Assembly (NCBI RefSeq): GCF_004114535.1
Contig: NZ_LBJC01000020.1
Location: forward strand, 1-64,000
DNA from: Bradyrhizobium nanningense
GTDB lineage: Bacteria; Pseudomonadota; Alphaproteobacteria; Rhizobiales; Xanthobacteraceae
Length of the DNA: 64,000 nucleotides
Reading direction: 5' to 3'
Shown here one piece after another: positions 14,620 through 24,960 of this stretch. The translations under genes and the position numbers were made by a program. The notes under the pieces were generated by a model. It did not search any database. It saw only the letters and a program-made list of their open reading frames with translations, and was not told the origin of the DNA. Numbering within the stretch: position 1 is the first letter of the stretch; each line of letters begins with the position of its first letter.

Positions 14620-15795
14620 ATGTTCCTGCAATTCTTCACCTCTCTGCGCGACGCGCAGGTCCCCGTGACGCTGCGCGAATACCTCACGCTGATGGAGGCG
14701 CTCGACGCTGACCTTGCGGACTACACGGTCGAGAACTTCTACTACCTGTCGCGCGCCTCGCTGGTGAAGGACGAACGCAACCTCGACAAGTTCGACCGCG
14801 TCTTCGGCACGGTGTTCAAGGGGCTGGAAAACCTGCTCGACGCCATGGAGAAGGCGGAGATCCCCGAGGAGTGGCTGAAGAAGCTCGCCGAGAAATATCT
14901 GACTGAAGAAGAGAAGAAGCAGATCGAGGCCATGGGCTGGGACAAGCTCATGGAGACCCTGAAGAAGCGCCTCGATGAGCAGAAGGGCAGGCACCAGGGC
15001 GGCTCGAAGTGGATCGGCACCGCAGGCACTTCGCCGTTCGGCGCCCACGGCTACAATCCCGAGGGCGTGCGCATCGGCCAGGAGAAGAACCGCAACAACC
15101 GCGCCGTCAAGGTGTGGGACAAGCGCGAGTTTAGGGATCTCGACGGCAATGTCGAGCTCGGCATCCGCAATATCAAGGTGGCGCTGCGCCGCCTGCGCAA
15201 GTTCGCGCGCACCGGCGCGCCCGACGAGCTCGATCTCGACACCACCATCCGCGAGACCGCCAATCACGGCTATCTCGACGTCCACATGCGCCCCGAGCGG
15301 CGCAATGCGGTGAAGCTCTTGGTGTTCTTCGACATCGGCGGCTCGATGGACGCGCATATCGAGCAGGTCGAGGAGCTGTTCTCGGCGGCGAAGAGCGAGT
15401 TCAAGCACATGGAGTATTTCTACTTCCACAATTGCCTCTATGAAGGCGTGTGGAAGCAGAACAAGCGCCGCTTCACCGACCGCACGCCGACCTGGGACGT
15501 GCTGCACAAATATCCGCACGACTACAAAATCGTGTTCGTCGGTGACGCCTCGATGTCGCCTTACGAGATCATGGTGCCCGGCGGCTCGGTCGAGCATGTC
15601 AACGAGGAGCCCGGCTCGGTTTGGCTCGACCGCATCATCCGCACCTATCCGCATGCGGTGTGGCTGAACCCGGTCGCGCAGAAGCATTGGGATTATTCGG
15701 AATCGACCACCATCATCAAACGCATCTTCGCCAATCGGATGTACCCGATCACGATCGAGGGGCTGGAAGGTGCGATGAAGGAATTGACGCATTGA
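14620..15795 (+). CDS. VWA domain protein, CoxE-like
   Basis: A 391-residue protein with an N-terminal helical region rich in Lys and Glu (residues 1-125) and a C-terminal von Willebrand A domain. The metal-ion site is FFDIGGSMDAH, with Asp at 238; it is DxGxS where classic VWA domains have DxSxS. Partner of the MoxR ATPase encoded divergently 465 bp away; such pairs assemble or activate enzyme complexes. The start at 14620 (MFLQFFTSLRDAQVPVTLRE) matches family beginnings, and the upstream extension is not coding. Confidence 0.9.
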   Translation: MFLQFFTSLRDAQVPVTLREYLTLMEALDADLADYTVENFYYLSRASLVKDERNLDKFDRVFGTVFKGLENLLDAMEKAEIPEEWLKKLAEKYLTEEEKKQIEAMGWDKLMETLKKRLDEQKGRHQGGSKWIGTAGTSPFGAHGYNPEGVRIGQEKNRNNRAVKVWDKREFRDLDGNVELGIRNIKVALRRLRKFARTGAPDELDLDTTIRETANHGYLDVHMRPERRNAVKLLVFFDIGGSMDAHIEQVEELFSAAKSEFKHMEYFYFHNCLYEGVWKQNKRRFTDRTPTWDVLHKYPHDYKIVFVGDASMSPYEIMVPGGSVEHVNEEPGSVWLDRIIRTYPHAVWLNPVAQKHWDYSESTTIIKRIFANRMYPITIEGLEGAMKELTH

Positions 15796-15835
15796 TGCGT
15801 GATTAGTCCGGCTCGATCGGCGACGGGACTGCGCT

Positions 15836-15961
15836 CCCTCCCCCGCCTGCGGGGGAGGGTTGGGGAGAGGGTCTCTCCACGAGCGACGTCCCCCAAAGAG
15901 GAGAGAGCCCTCACCCGCCGCGCTCTTCGAGCGCGCCGACCTCTCCCGCAAGCGGGAGAGG
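15836..15961. repeat. palindromic repeat, family 8 (CCCCCGCCTGCGGGGG type)
   Basis: Paired hairpins CTCCCCCGCCTGCGGGGGAG-like at the left and CTCTCCCGCAAGCGGGAGAG at the right bound a 130 bp element between the VWA and rhodanese genes. A half-copy (CCCCGCTTGCGG) appears near 47281. Confidence 0.65.
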
Positions 15962-16018
15962 TTACCTCCACCTCCGGCAGTTCGCCCGGAACGGCGACGT
16001 AACAAGAGGGAGAACCAC

Positions 16019-16432
16019 ATGCCCCAAAACATCACCCGCGGCATCAAGGCGCTGATTGACGAGGCCAATGCCGAAATCGAGACGCTCACCGCCAAGGATG
16101 CCATCGAGATCTCCAGGAACGGCGACGTCGTCATCGTCGACATCCGCGATCCCCGCGAGATCGAGCGTGACGGCCGCATCCCCGGCGCCTTCGCCTGCAC
16201 CCGCGGCATGCTCGAATTCTGGATCGATCCGCAGAGCCCGTACGCCAAGCCGATCTTCCAGGAGGACAAGAAGTTCGTCTTCCACTGCGCCGGCGGATTA
16301 CGCTCCGCGCTCGCGGCCAAGACCGCGCAGGACATGGGCCTCAAGCCCGTCGCCCACATCGCCGGCGGCTACGCCGCCTGGCGCGACGCCGGCGGGCCGG
16401 TGGAGAAGTGGGAGCCGAAGAAGAAGGGGTGA
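16019..16432 (+). CDS. rhodanese-like sulfurtransferase
   Basis: A single rhodanese domain of 137 residues. The active-site Cys90 is in FVFHCAGGLRSALAA; the loop CAGGLRS suits a sulfane-sulfur carrier, and DIRDPREIERDGRIPGA is the conserved N-terminal signature. It probably transfers sulfur in the cytoplasm, as there is no signal peptide. ATG 16019 follows GAGGGAGAA. It is the first of two sulfurtransferase genes in a row, separated from the second by a palindromic repeat. Confidence 0.88.
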   Translation: MPQNITRGIKALIDEANAEIETLTAKDAIEISRNGDVVIVDIRDPREIERDGRIPGAFACTRGMLEFWIDPQSPYAKPIFQEDKKFVFHCAGGLRSALAAKTAQDMGLKPVAHIAGGYAAWRDAGGPVEKWEPKKKG

Positions 16433-16458
16433 GGGTACGACACCTACACCACACACTC

Positions 16459-16544
16459 CGTCATGGCCGGGCTCGTCCCGGCCATCCACGTTCTCACCTG
16501 CGGGTCGAAAGACGTGGATGCCCGGGACGAGCCCGGGCATGACG
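16459..16544. repeat. palindromic repeat, family 5 (GTCATGGCCGGGCTCG type)
   Basis: The ends CGTCATGGCCGGGCTCGTCC and GACGAGCCCGGGCATGACG are inverted, with inner CATCCACGT / ACGTGGATG. A second copy is at 61591-61676. Confidence 0.8.
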
Positions 16545-16572
16545 ACCGAGAAAGCTGCCGGAGAGTACATCA

Positions 16573-17433
16573 ATGACTGACACCGCCACCGACCCCCTCG
16601 TCTCCACCGAATGGCTCGCCGCCCACATGGGCGACGCCAACGTCAAGATTCTCGACGCCAGCTTCAAGCTGCCGGGCGTGCTGCCGCTGCCGAAGGACGA
16701 TTATCTCGCCGCGCATCTGCCGGGCGCGGCCTTCTTCGACGTCGATGCGGTGTCAGACCATTCCAACCCGCTGCCGCACATGTATCCGAGCGCCGAGCAG
16801 TTCGGACGTGACGTCGGCAATCTCGGTATCTCCAACGCCGATACCGTCGTGATCTACGATGCCGGAGGCTGGGTTGCCGCGCCGCGCGCGTGGTGGATGT
16901 TCCTGGCCTTCGGCCACGACAACGTGCGCATCCTCAACGGCGGCCTGAAGAAGTGGCGGGCCGAGGGGCGCCCCGTGGAGAGTGGCGAGGTGAAGCCGAA
17001 GCCGGCGACGTTCAAGGCGAGCTACGATCCAAAGCGCGTGCGCAGCATGCAGCAGCTGATCGCCAACGTCGAAAGCCGTGCCGAGCAGGTGATCGACGCC
17101 CGCGCCGCCGACCGCTTCGAGGGCCGCGCGCCCGAGCCGCGCGCGGGCATCCGCTCCGGCCACATCCCCGGCGCCCGCAACGTGCCCTACAATCTGCTGT
17201 TCGACGCCGCGACCGGCACGATGAAGCCGCTCGAGGATCTGCGCGCCGCCTTCACCGGCGCCGGCGTCAAGCTCGATGCGCCGATCGTGACCAGCTGCGG
17301 CTCCGGCGTCTCCGCCGGCGTGCTGACGCTCGCGCTCTATCGCTTAGGCGTCACCGACACCGCGCTCTATGACGGCTCCTGGTCGGAATGGGGCCAGGAG
17401 GGCGGCCCGGCAATCGCGATCGGGCCGGCGTAA
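16573..17433 (+). CDS. sseA: 3-mercaptopyruvate/thiosulfate sulfurtransferase
   Basis: Tandem rhodanese domains, 286 residues. The N-terminal domain is inactive; the C-terminal one carries Cys242 in the loop CGSGVSAG, the six-residue form typical of 3-mercaptopyruvate sulfurtransferase rather than thiosulfate rhodanese. The signature GHIPGARNVPYN is at about 197-208. The enzyme moves sulfur from 3-mercaptopyruvate to thiols or cyanide. There is no signal peptide, so it is cytoplasmic. It is co-directional with the single-domain rhodanese, about 140 bp upstream. Confidence 0.88.
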   Translation: MTDTATDPLVSTEWLAAHMGDANVKILDASFKLPGVLPLPKDDYLAAHLPGAAFFDVDAVSDHSNPLPHMYPSAEQFGRDVGNLGISNADTVVIYDAGGWVAAPRAWWMFLAFGHDNVRILNGGLKKWRAEGRPVESGEVKPKPATFKASYDPKRVRSMQQLIANVESRAEQVIDARAADRFEGRAPEPRAGIRSGHIPGARNVPYNLLFDAATGTMKPLEDLRAAFTGAGVKLDAPIVTSCGSGVSAGVLTLALYRLGVTDTALYDGSWSEWGQEGGPAIAIGPA

Positions 17434-17434
17434 A

Positions 17435-18256
17435 TTACTGGCGCGACCTCGTGGCCGTCGTCGTCGCAAACGTCTGCTGCTGACCGAACGGATCGAGCTG
17501 CTGCTGCAACTGCTGAGGCGGCGGACGGCGCACGACGCGGTGCCGCTTCTTCGCTTTCGCCTGCCGCTTCGTCGCCTTGCCGTCAGATTTGCTGTCCGCC
17601 TTGTCAGGCTTGGCCTCAGACTTAGCCTCAGACTTAGCCTCGGACTTGGCCTTCGCCGGCACGTCCTTCACGACCGTCGTCGCCGGGGCGTTCAGCGCCG
17701 CAACCTTGTCCGAGGCGATCTCGAGCGCCGAGGCGGCGGGGGCGGCATTGGAGTTGGCGGGAGCCGGCTCGCTGGCGGCCGCGACAGGCTGAATGTCAGG
17801 CTTGATCTCGGGAATCGATGCCGTGGTATCGGCCGGGGTGAGCGTGTCGGGGGACGCCGGGACGGTGGCTTCCGCCGTGGTCTCGGTCGGGACCGGCTCG
17901 ACGGCCGCCGCTTCCGCCGGAGGCGGAGTGAGCTGCGGCTGAAGTTCGGCCTCGGTTGTCGGCGCGCCGGCTTGCTCAGGCTCACTCGCCGGCAATCCAA
18001 TGGTCGGCACGAGGTCGCGCAACGACGGCTCCGGCTCGGCCATCACCTCGGGTTCGGCGCGAAGGACCGCCAGCACGGGCGGGGCAGGCTCGGGAGCCTG
18101 GGCGAACCTCTGCTCCTGCGGCCCGTTCAGCCAGGACGAGTTGTTGGCATACTGCTCGTGGCTCGCCCGCAATAGCGCGGCGGCGCCCAGGCCGAACACC
18201 AGGATGGAGGTTGACAGCAGGATCGCGGCAAACAGGAAGCGAAAGCCGGGAAGCAT
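17435..18256 (-). CDS. membrane-anchored Ala/Pro-rich hypothetical protein
   Basis: One N-terminal membrane segment (FLFAAILLSTSILVFGLGAA) anchors a 240-residue tail that is rich in Pro, Ala and Glu and probably disordered. Near residues 205-225 it carries three exact copies of AKSE/KSEA encoded by direct repeats (17611-17650), then a Lys/Arg-rich stretch and a glutamine-rich end. It may span the periplasm. ATG 18256 (MLPGFRFLF) is preferred over 18304. It is convergent with the sulfurtransferase gene, with one base between stops. Confidence 0.65.
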   Translation of the reverse strand: MLPGFRFLFAAILLSTSILVFGLGAAALLRASHEQYANNSSWLNGPQEQRFAQAPEPAPPVLAVLRAEPEVMAEPEPSLRDLVPTIGLPASEPEQAGAPTTEAELQPQLTPPPAEAAAVEPVPTETTAEATVPASPDTLTPADTTASIPEIKPDIQPVAAASEPAPANSNAAPAASALEIASDKVAALNAPATTVVKDVPAKAKSEAKSEAKSEAKPDKADSKSDGKATKRQAKAKKRHRVVRRPPPQQLQQQLDPFGQQQTFATTTATRSRQ

Positions 18257-18622
18257 CGAGGGGTTACGAATTTCCGCCCCGGCGGCGTGGGTGCCAGGGC
18301 CCATGAGCCATCTGAACGCGGTGACGGTACTGTTTGCCGCGTTCGCCGCGCGGAGATCGGGAGCTCAAATGGGCGGCGAATCAGGCTGATTCGAACATAC
18401 CGCAACGATTCCGACCCGTTCCCTTAAATTCGGGGCCGATGTGTCAGGCAATTCACGACACGATGCGATTTCCGCCCCGTGATGCAACGGGGCAACGGTA
18501 GTCTTGCGGATCACAAATCGGCAAAACCGGCGCAAATATGCCTGATATGTCTTGAATGTGCCGCTATCTTCCGTCATCTGGCCGTTAACGGTCCGATCGG
18601 GCTTGGGGACTATACAAGAGCG

Positions 18623-19831
18623 ATGATGATCAAACATTTTCTGACGATATGCGCTGCGGCAACAGTCGCTGCGGCGGGAACCTCGCTCGCGCAGGCTCAG
18701 AGCTATCCGGTCCAGCAGGCCCCGAGCTACGGCGCCCCGGCCGAATATCGGCCCGGCGACCGCACGCCCAATTTCGACGCGCTGGATGACGAAGACGACG
18801 CGGCGCCCCAGGCATCGCTGCCGCCGCCCGGCCCGGGCGACGATTCGCGCTATGGCCGCCCGGCCGGCGCGCCCCCAGTCTACTCGGCCGCGCCGCAGGG
18901 GCCGGTGATGTCGCCGGATGATCCGCGTTATGGCCGCCCCGCTGGCGCTCCGCCGGTCTATTCGGCCGCCCAGCCGCAGGGCCCCGTGATGTCGCCCGAC
19001 GATCCCCGCTATGGCCGCCCCGCCGGTCCGCCGCCGGTGATCTATGCCAATCGTCCGGATCAGCAGGGACAGGCCCCCGCCGGTGACGGCGTGCGTCCGC
19101 CGGAGGCTGTCGGCGGTCCCGCCGCGACCGGAGCGGTCCAGGCCGGCCAGCCGCCCGTCGGCACCGATGGCCGTCCCGTGACGATTGCCTCGCTGCCGCC
19201 CGAGGAGCAGCCCGACGCTGCGCCGGCGCAGTTGCCGCCGAACCTGCGCCGCCAGGAGGTTTCGTTCCAGACCAAGGAGCCGGCCGGCACCCTCGTGGTC
19301 GATACGCCGAACACCTATCTCTACTACGTGCTCGGCAATGGCCGCGCGATCCGCTACGGCGTCCGCGTCGGCCGCGACGGCTTCACCTGGACCGGCGTGC
19401 AGAAGATCACCCGCAAGGCCGAGTGGCCGGATTGGCATCCGCCGACCGAGATGATCGAGCGCCAGCCCTATCTGCCGCGCTTCATGGCCGGCGGTCCCGG
19501 CAATCCGTTAGGGGCCCGCGCGATGTATCTCGGCTCGACCGTCTACCGCATCCATGGCACCAACCAGCCCTCGACCATCGGCAAGTTCGTCTCGTCGGGC
19601 TGTATCGGCATGCTGAACGAGGACGTCTCCGACCTGTTCGATCGCGTCAAGGTCGGCACCCGCGTGGTCGTGATGCCGGGCGGCCCGCCGCCGGGAACGG
19701 CGACCGCGTCCGCGGCGCCCGCCTCCGGTGCTGCTGCCGGTCCGGCTCCGATGGCCGCTCAGGCTGGTCCGGTCCCGGGCACGCAGCCGACCGTGGTGCC
19801 GCCGCTGCCCGCGCCGGTCACCGTGCGCTAA
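18623..19831 (+). CDS. L,D-transpeptidase (YkuD) with proline-rich repeats
   Basis: Periplasmic peptidoglycan crosslinking enzyme family, 402 residues. Signal peptide at 1-25. A linker with three copies of a 26-residue Pro/Gly unit (DDPRYGRPAGAPPVYSAA...) spans residues 73-140. The YkuD domain spans about 225-350. Catalytic His311 (HGTNQPSTIGKF) and Cys327 (SSGC) are present. The residue normally Arg two places after the Cys is Gly329 (CIGM instead of CIRM). A close relative with the normal CIRM is encoded at 58003-58719. The tail is Ala/Pro-rich. Confidence 0.9.
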   Translation: MMIKHFLTICAAATVAAAGTSLAQAQSYPVQQAPSYGAPAEYRPGDRTPNFDALDDEDDAAPQASLPPPGPGDDSRYGRPAGAPPVYSAAPQGPVMSPDDPRYGRPAGAPPVYSAAQPQGPVMSPDDPRYGRPAGPPPVIYANRPDQQGQAPAGDGVRPPEAVGGPAATGAVQAGQPPVGTDGRPVTIASLPPEEQPDAAPAQLPPNLRRQEVSFQTKEPAGTLVVDTPNTYLYYVLGNGRAIRYGVRVGRDGFTWTGVQKITRKAEWPDWHPPTEMIERQPYLPRFMAGGPGNPLGARAMYLGSTVYRIHGTNQPSTIGKFVSSGCIGMLNEDVSDLFDRVKVGTRVVVMPGGPPPGTATASAAPASGAAAGPAPMAAQAGPVPGTQPTVVPPLPAPVTVR

Positions 19832-19856
19832 GGGCTTCGCGAGAACTGGATTGCAG

Positions 19857-19881
19857 AAGGGCGTGCCGTCGGCACGCCCTT
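19857..19881. terminator. bidirectional terminator
   Basis: Eleven-base perfect stem AAGGGCGTGCC / GGCACGCCCTT with a three-base loop, between convergent genes ending at 19831 and 19889. Confidence 0.75.
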
Positions 19882-19888
19882 CGTCGTT

Positions 19889-20851
19889 TCAGACGAGCTT
19901 GCGCGGCAAATCACTGCCTTTGGTGAAGGCATCGATCGCCTCGACCATCTGACCGTAATGGATGCCAAGACCATCCTTGGTGGCGTAGCCGAGATGCGGC
20001 GTCAGCACGAGGTTGTCGAGCTTGCGGAAGGGATGGTCGACCGGCAGCGGCTCGACTGCGAACACATCTAAGCCGGCGCCCGCAATCCTGCGCTGCTGCA
20101 ACGCTTCGAGCAGCGCCTGCTCGTCCACGATCGGCCCGCGCGCGGTGTTGACGAGAAAAGCCGTCGGCTTCATCCGGGCCAGGTCCTCGCGGCTGACGAG
20201 ACCACGCGAGCGCTCGCTCAGCACGACATGGATGGTGACGATATCGGCCTTGGCGAACAGCTCCTCCTTGGTGGCGTAGCCGACGCCTGCGCCTGCGCAC
20301 TTCTCTGGCGTCAGGTTCGGGCTCCAGGCGATCACATTCATGCCGAACGCCTTGGCGATCCCAGCCATCTTGCTGCCGAGCTTGCCGAGCCCGATGATGC
20401 CGAGCGTCATGCCCTCGATCTCGACGCCGGCAAAGGTCTGCCAGGCTTCGCCCGAATGCATGCGCGCATTCTCGCGGCCGATGCCGCGGGTCAGCTCCAG
20501 GATCAGGCCCATGGCGAGGGGTGCGGTCGGGTCACGCGAATATTGCGTGCCGCCGACGACGATGCCGCGCGCCCTGGCAGCTTCCATGTCGATCGCGGCG
20601 TTGCGCATGCCGGAGGTCAGGAGCAGCTTCAGCTTCGGCAAGCTCTCGAACAGGCTCTTGGGGAATGCGGTGCGCTCGCGCATCGCGCAAATGATCTCGA
20701 AGTCGGCCAGCGCGCTGGCCGCGGCGTGTTCGGAGGCAAAGGGATGGCTGAACACGGTGACGTCGACGCGGTCGGACAGTTTCTGCCAGTCGGCGGCGTC
20801 GAGCGCGAGGTTGAAATAGTCGTCGAGAATTGCACAGCGCAGCCGGCTCAT
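19889..20851 (-). CDS. D-2-hydroxyacid dehydrogenase family protein
   Basis: A 320-residue NAD(P)-dependent oxidoreductase of the D-isomer-specific 2-hydroxyacid family. The dinucleotide fold motif is GIIGLGKLGSKMAGIAKAFG. The catalytic Arg is in VNTARGPIVDE, the Glu in VFAVEPLP and the His in TPHLGYATKD. The substrate is not predictable; similar genes are annotated as phosphoglycerate dehydrogenase-like, but the ACT domain of SerA is absent. It is convergent with the L,D-transpeptidase and followed by a shared terminator. Confidence 0.9.
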   Translation of the reverse strand: MSRLRCAILDDYFNLALDAADWQKLSDRVDVTVFSHPFASEHAAASALADFEIICAMRERTAFPKSLFESLPKLKLLLTSGMRNAAIDMEAARARGIVVGGTQYSRDPTAPLAMGLILELTRGIGRENARMHSGEAWQTFAGVEIEGMTLGIIGLGKLGSKMAGIAKAFGMNVIAWSPNLTPEKCAGAGVGYATKEELFAKADIVTIHVVLSERSRGLVSREDLARMKPTAFLVNTARGPIVDEQALLEALQQRRIAGAGLDVFAVEPLPVDHPFRKLDNLVLTPHLGYATKDGLGIHYGQMVEAIDAFTKGSDLPRKLV

Positions 20852-20981
20852 CAGCGTTCATCCATGGCGAGAGGCGAGGGCGCCGGGTGGGCGCCATCGT
20901 CGAAATCAGGCCATGGTTGCGCGCAATCGCACCCGCGCGCAAGTCGCTGCGGTCTTCAAAAGTCCGATAGGGAAAGGCCGC

Positions 20982-21197
20982 TCAGAGGTCGCGGGGCTTC
21001 AGGCGGAACGGCGCATCCATGCCGTGCTTGGCGCGCCAGGCGGGGCCGGGGCCGCGCATGTAGTGCAGTTCGGGCCGATAGGGATTGAAGGCGGTGGCGA
21101 AGAAGCGCTTCCAGAATCCCTTGATCTCCGAGGCGAAGTCGGAGACGTGGCCGGCTTCTGCCGGAACAGGAAGAGAATGGGTCTCGATCAGAGCCAT
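20982..21197 (-). CDS. conserved hypothetical protein (71 aa)
   Basis: A 71-residue soluble protein beginning MALIETHSLPVPAEAGHVSD, with an aromatic middle (FWKRFFATAFNPYRPELHYM) and a C-terminus WRAKHGMDAPFRLKPRDL. It has no signal peptide or membrane segment. I have no family name. It is divergent from ettA, 234 bp away, and lies upstream of the dehydrogenase gene on the same strand. Confidence 0.65.
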   Translation of the reverse strand: MALIETHSLPVPAEAGHVSDFASEIKGFWKRFFATAFNPYRPELHYMRGPGPAWRAKHGMDAPFRLKPRDL

Positions 21198-21431
21198 GAT
21201 GCGGCCTCGCTGTGCTCCCGTTCGTTCTGAGCGGGTGGCGCTGTTTCCGCGCGAAACCGAGCTTTCGGCCTGATTTATTAAAAGATGGTTTCAATTGTCC
21301 GGATCGATGGCCGGATGGTGTCCGGTCCGTATTCATCCGTGGTGAACGGACGGAAAACGTTGCCCTTTTGGGACGGGATCGCTACATCGCAGGCGAAGCA
21401 AATTTCCTCAAATCGAAGGTTTTCGGGACCG

Positions 21432-23081
<1,650 letters not shown>

Positions 23082-23155
23082 TGTCGGCACGCCGGCCACC
23101 TCCGGGGGCGTTGGCTGGCATTTTCATCAGGTCAGGTCCGTGATAAAGTGGATCG

Positions 23156-23356
23156 ATGGTTGAGCCTGACAACATGGTCCTCGAGCTCCTGCGTCCCATT
23201 CGCGGCGCCGTCGACGATGTGCGAGATGATATTCGTGAGATGAAGCAGCGTATTGGCAATCTGGAGAGCCAATACGCCAATATGTCGAACCGGCTCGACC
23301 GTATGGATGTTCGCATTGAGCGAATAGAGCGACGTCTCGATCTGGCTGACGCGTGA
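23156..23356 (+). CDS. small coiled-coil protein (66 aa)
   Basis: Almost the whole protein is a charged heptad helix (VDDVRDDIREMKQRIGNLES, then ANMSNRLDRMDVRIERIERR). It is a likely oligomeric coiled coil of a kind common in Bradyrhizobium. Its stop overlaps the GTG start of the lytic transglycosylase by 4 bp, so the two are co-translated. Function is unknown; it may be a partner or chaperone of the envelope enzyme. Confidence 0.7.
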   Translation: MVEPDNMVLELLRPIRGAVDDVRDDIREMKQRIGNLESQYANMSNRLDRMDVRIERIERRLDLADA

Positions 23357-24597
23357 ACGGGCTGAGCCGATCGAGTTTGGCGGCCGTCGCGTCCGCTCTG
23401 TTCCTCGGATTGCTCGTGCCCACTTCGGCCTCTTCGGCCGACGCCGCCTTTACCCAGTTCATCGCCTCGCTCTGGCCGGAGGCGCAGGCAGAAGGCGTCT
23501 CGCGCACGACGTTCGACGAGCAGACGCGCGGTCTCGAGCCGGACTACAAGCTACCCGACCTGATCTTGCCCGGGCGTCCCGCGACTGGCGCGCCATCGCA
23601 GGCCGAGTTCGTGCAGGTGCCCGCTGATTATGTCAAGGAAGCCTCGATCGCGCGGCTCGCGGGCGAGGGACAGCGGCTGCTGCAAAAATATCGCGCCGCG
23701 CTGAGCGAGATCGAAAAGAAGTCAGGCGTGCCGGCGACCGTGATGCTCGCGATCTGGGGCCGCGAGACCGATTATGGCCGCTACACGCTGCCTTACGATC
23801 TCGTCCGCGTGCTGGCTACGCAGGCCTATGTCGGGCGCCGCAAGGATCAGTACCGCACCGAGTTCATCCTCGCGCTGAAGATCCTGGGCGACGGCGTGGT
23901 GACGCGCAAGGAGATGCGCTCGTCCTGGGCCGGCGCCACCGGGCTGACGCAGTTCCTGCCGTCCGAATATTACAAGCACGGCGTCGATTTCGACGGCGAC
24001 GGCCGCATCGACATCTGGCACTCGGTGCCGGATGCGCTGGCCTCGGCCGCGCAACAGCTTGTCAACAAGGGCTGGCAGACCGGCGTGCGCTGGGCCTACG
24101 AAGTGCAGGCGCCCGCGAAGATCGATTGCACGCTTGGCGTGCCCGAGGTGACGAAGCCGATCGGCCAGTGGCTGCGCGAAGGTTTTGTGCCGGTGCGCGG
24201 CCAAAAGCTCAGCGCGGCGGAGCAGGCGCAGCCGGCCTCGCTGCTGCAGCCGGAGGGCATCTACGGCCCGTCGTTCCTGACCACGAAGAATTACTTCGTC
24301 ATCAAGGAATACAATTTCTCCGACCTCTATGTGTTGTTCGTGGGCCACCTCAGCGACCGCATGACGAGCCCGCTGCCGTTCGCAACGCCCTGGTCGGCCT
24401 CCAAGCAGCTGCGTACGAAAGACGTCGAGACCATGCAGCGCGGGCTGACGCGCGTCGGGCTCTACAAGGACAAGATCGACGGCAAGGCCGGCATGCAGAC
24501 GCGTGCGGCGCTGGGCGCTTATCAGAAATCGGCGGGGCTCAAGGTCGATTGCTGGCCGAGCGAAGAGGTGCTGCGCTCGATCCAGGCGGCGCGATAG
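23353..24597 (+). CDS. lytic murein transglycosylase (MltB-like) with peptidoglycan-binding domain
   Basis: A 414-residue secreted enzyme that cleaves peptidoglycan to 1,6-anhydromuropeptides. Signal peptide at 1-29. The catalytic Glu is in MLAIWGRETDYGRY, and GATGLTQFLPSEYYKHGVDF with the DFDGDGRID loop is the MltB/SltB-type signature. The last 60 residues (VETMQRGLTRVGLYKDKIDG...) are a peptidoglycan-binding type 1 domain. GTG start at 23353 overlaps the preceding small coiled-coil gene. A strong terminator follows. Confidence 0.93.
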   Translation: MNGLSRSSLAAVASALFLGLLVPTSASSADAAFTQFIASLWPEAQAEGVSRTTFDEQTRGLEPDYKLPDLILPGRPATGAPSQAEFVQVPADYVKEASIARLAGEGQRLLQKYRAALSEIEKKSGVPATVMLAIWGRETDYGRYTLPYDLVRVLATQAYVGRRKDQYRTEFILALKILGDGVVTRKEMRSSWAGATGLTQFLPSEYYKHGVDFDGDGRIDIWHSVPDALASAAQQLVNKGWQTGVRWAYEVQAPAKIDCTLGVPEVTKPIGQWLREGFVPVRGQKLSAAEQAQPASLLQPEGIYGPSFLTTKNYFVIKEYNFSDLYVLFVGHLSDRMTSPLPFATPWSASKQLRTKDVETMQRGLTRVGLYKDKIDGKAGMQTRAALGAYQKSAGLKVDCWPSEEVLRSIQAAR

Positions 24598-24615
24598 CGC
24601 AGCGGCAAAAAGAAA

Positions 24616-24644
24616 AAGCCCGGCCGATGGTCTCGGCCGGGCTT
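24616..24644. terminator. bidirectional terminator
   Basis: Ten-base stem AAGCCCGGCC / GGCCGGGCTT with A-rich sequence on the left and TCAAT on the right, between convergent genes ending at 24597 and 24679. Confidence 0.75.
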
Positions 24645-24678
24645 CAATCGCGACGCTCGTGAGCGCGGTGCGATCAGA

Positions 24679-24960
24679 TCAGTAGCAAACGCGGACCGGA
24701 CGGCTCACCCAGCCGTAGCCGTCCCAATAGCGCTCACGGCGCCAGTAGCATGGCGCGGGCGGCGGGGGCTCGGCGACGTAGACGGGCCCGCCATAGGCGG
24801 GACGGCTCGACGCGATGGCGCCGCCGACGATGGCGCCGCCGATCAGGCCGGCCGCGATGCCGGCGCCGACGCCGTCACCGGCTTTCGCGGGCGGCGTGGC
24901 GGTAACCAGCGAACCGGCGATCGTCGCAACCGTGAGGGCGGCAACTAAAGTCTTGTTCAT
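24679..24960 (-). CDS. secreted glycine-rich small protein, paralog A
   Basis: A 93-residue protein: signal peptide (MNKTLVAALTVATIAGSLVT, cut near AKAG), then a glycine-rich hydrophobic segment GVGAGIAAGLIGGAIVGGAI that may insert in a membrane, a proline linker, and a C-terminal aromatic/Arg motif RYWDGYGWVSRPVRVCY with two cysteines. It is a clear paralog of the gene at 25187-25510. Such glycine-zipper-like secreted proteins abound in Bradyrhizobium; function is unknown. Confidence 0.75.
   Translation of the reverse strand: MNKTLVAALTVATIAGSLVTATPPAKAGDGVGAGIAAGLIGGAIVGGAIASSRPAYGGPVYVAEPPPPAPCYWRRERYWDGYGWVSRPVRVCY

Noticed and set aside
14612..14640. GGAAC-N17-CGTC on the minus strand far upstream of the YeaQ-type gene
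   Set aside because: It lies within the VWA coding start, is over 100 bp from the gene, and mismatches the -10; not credible as a stress promoter.
14614..16359. A 581-codon minus-strand frame opposite the VWA gene
   Set aside because: Shadow of the VWA and rhodanese genes; crosses the family 8 repeat.
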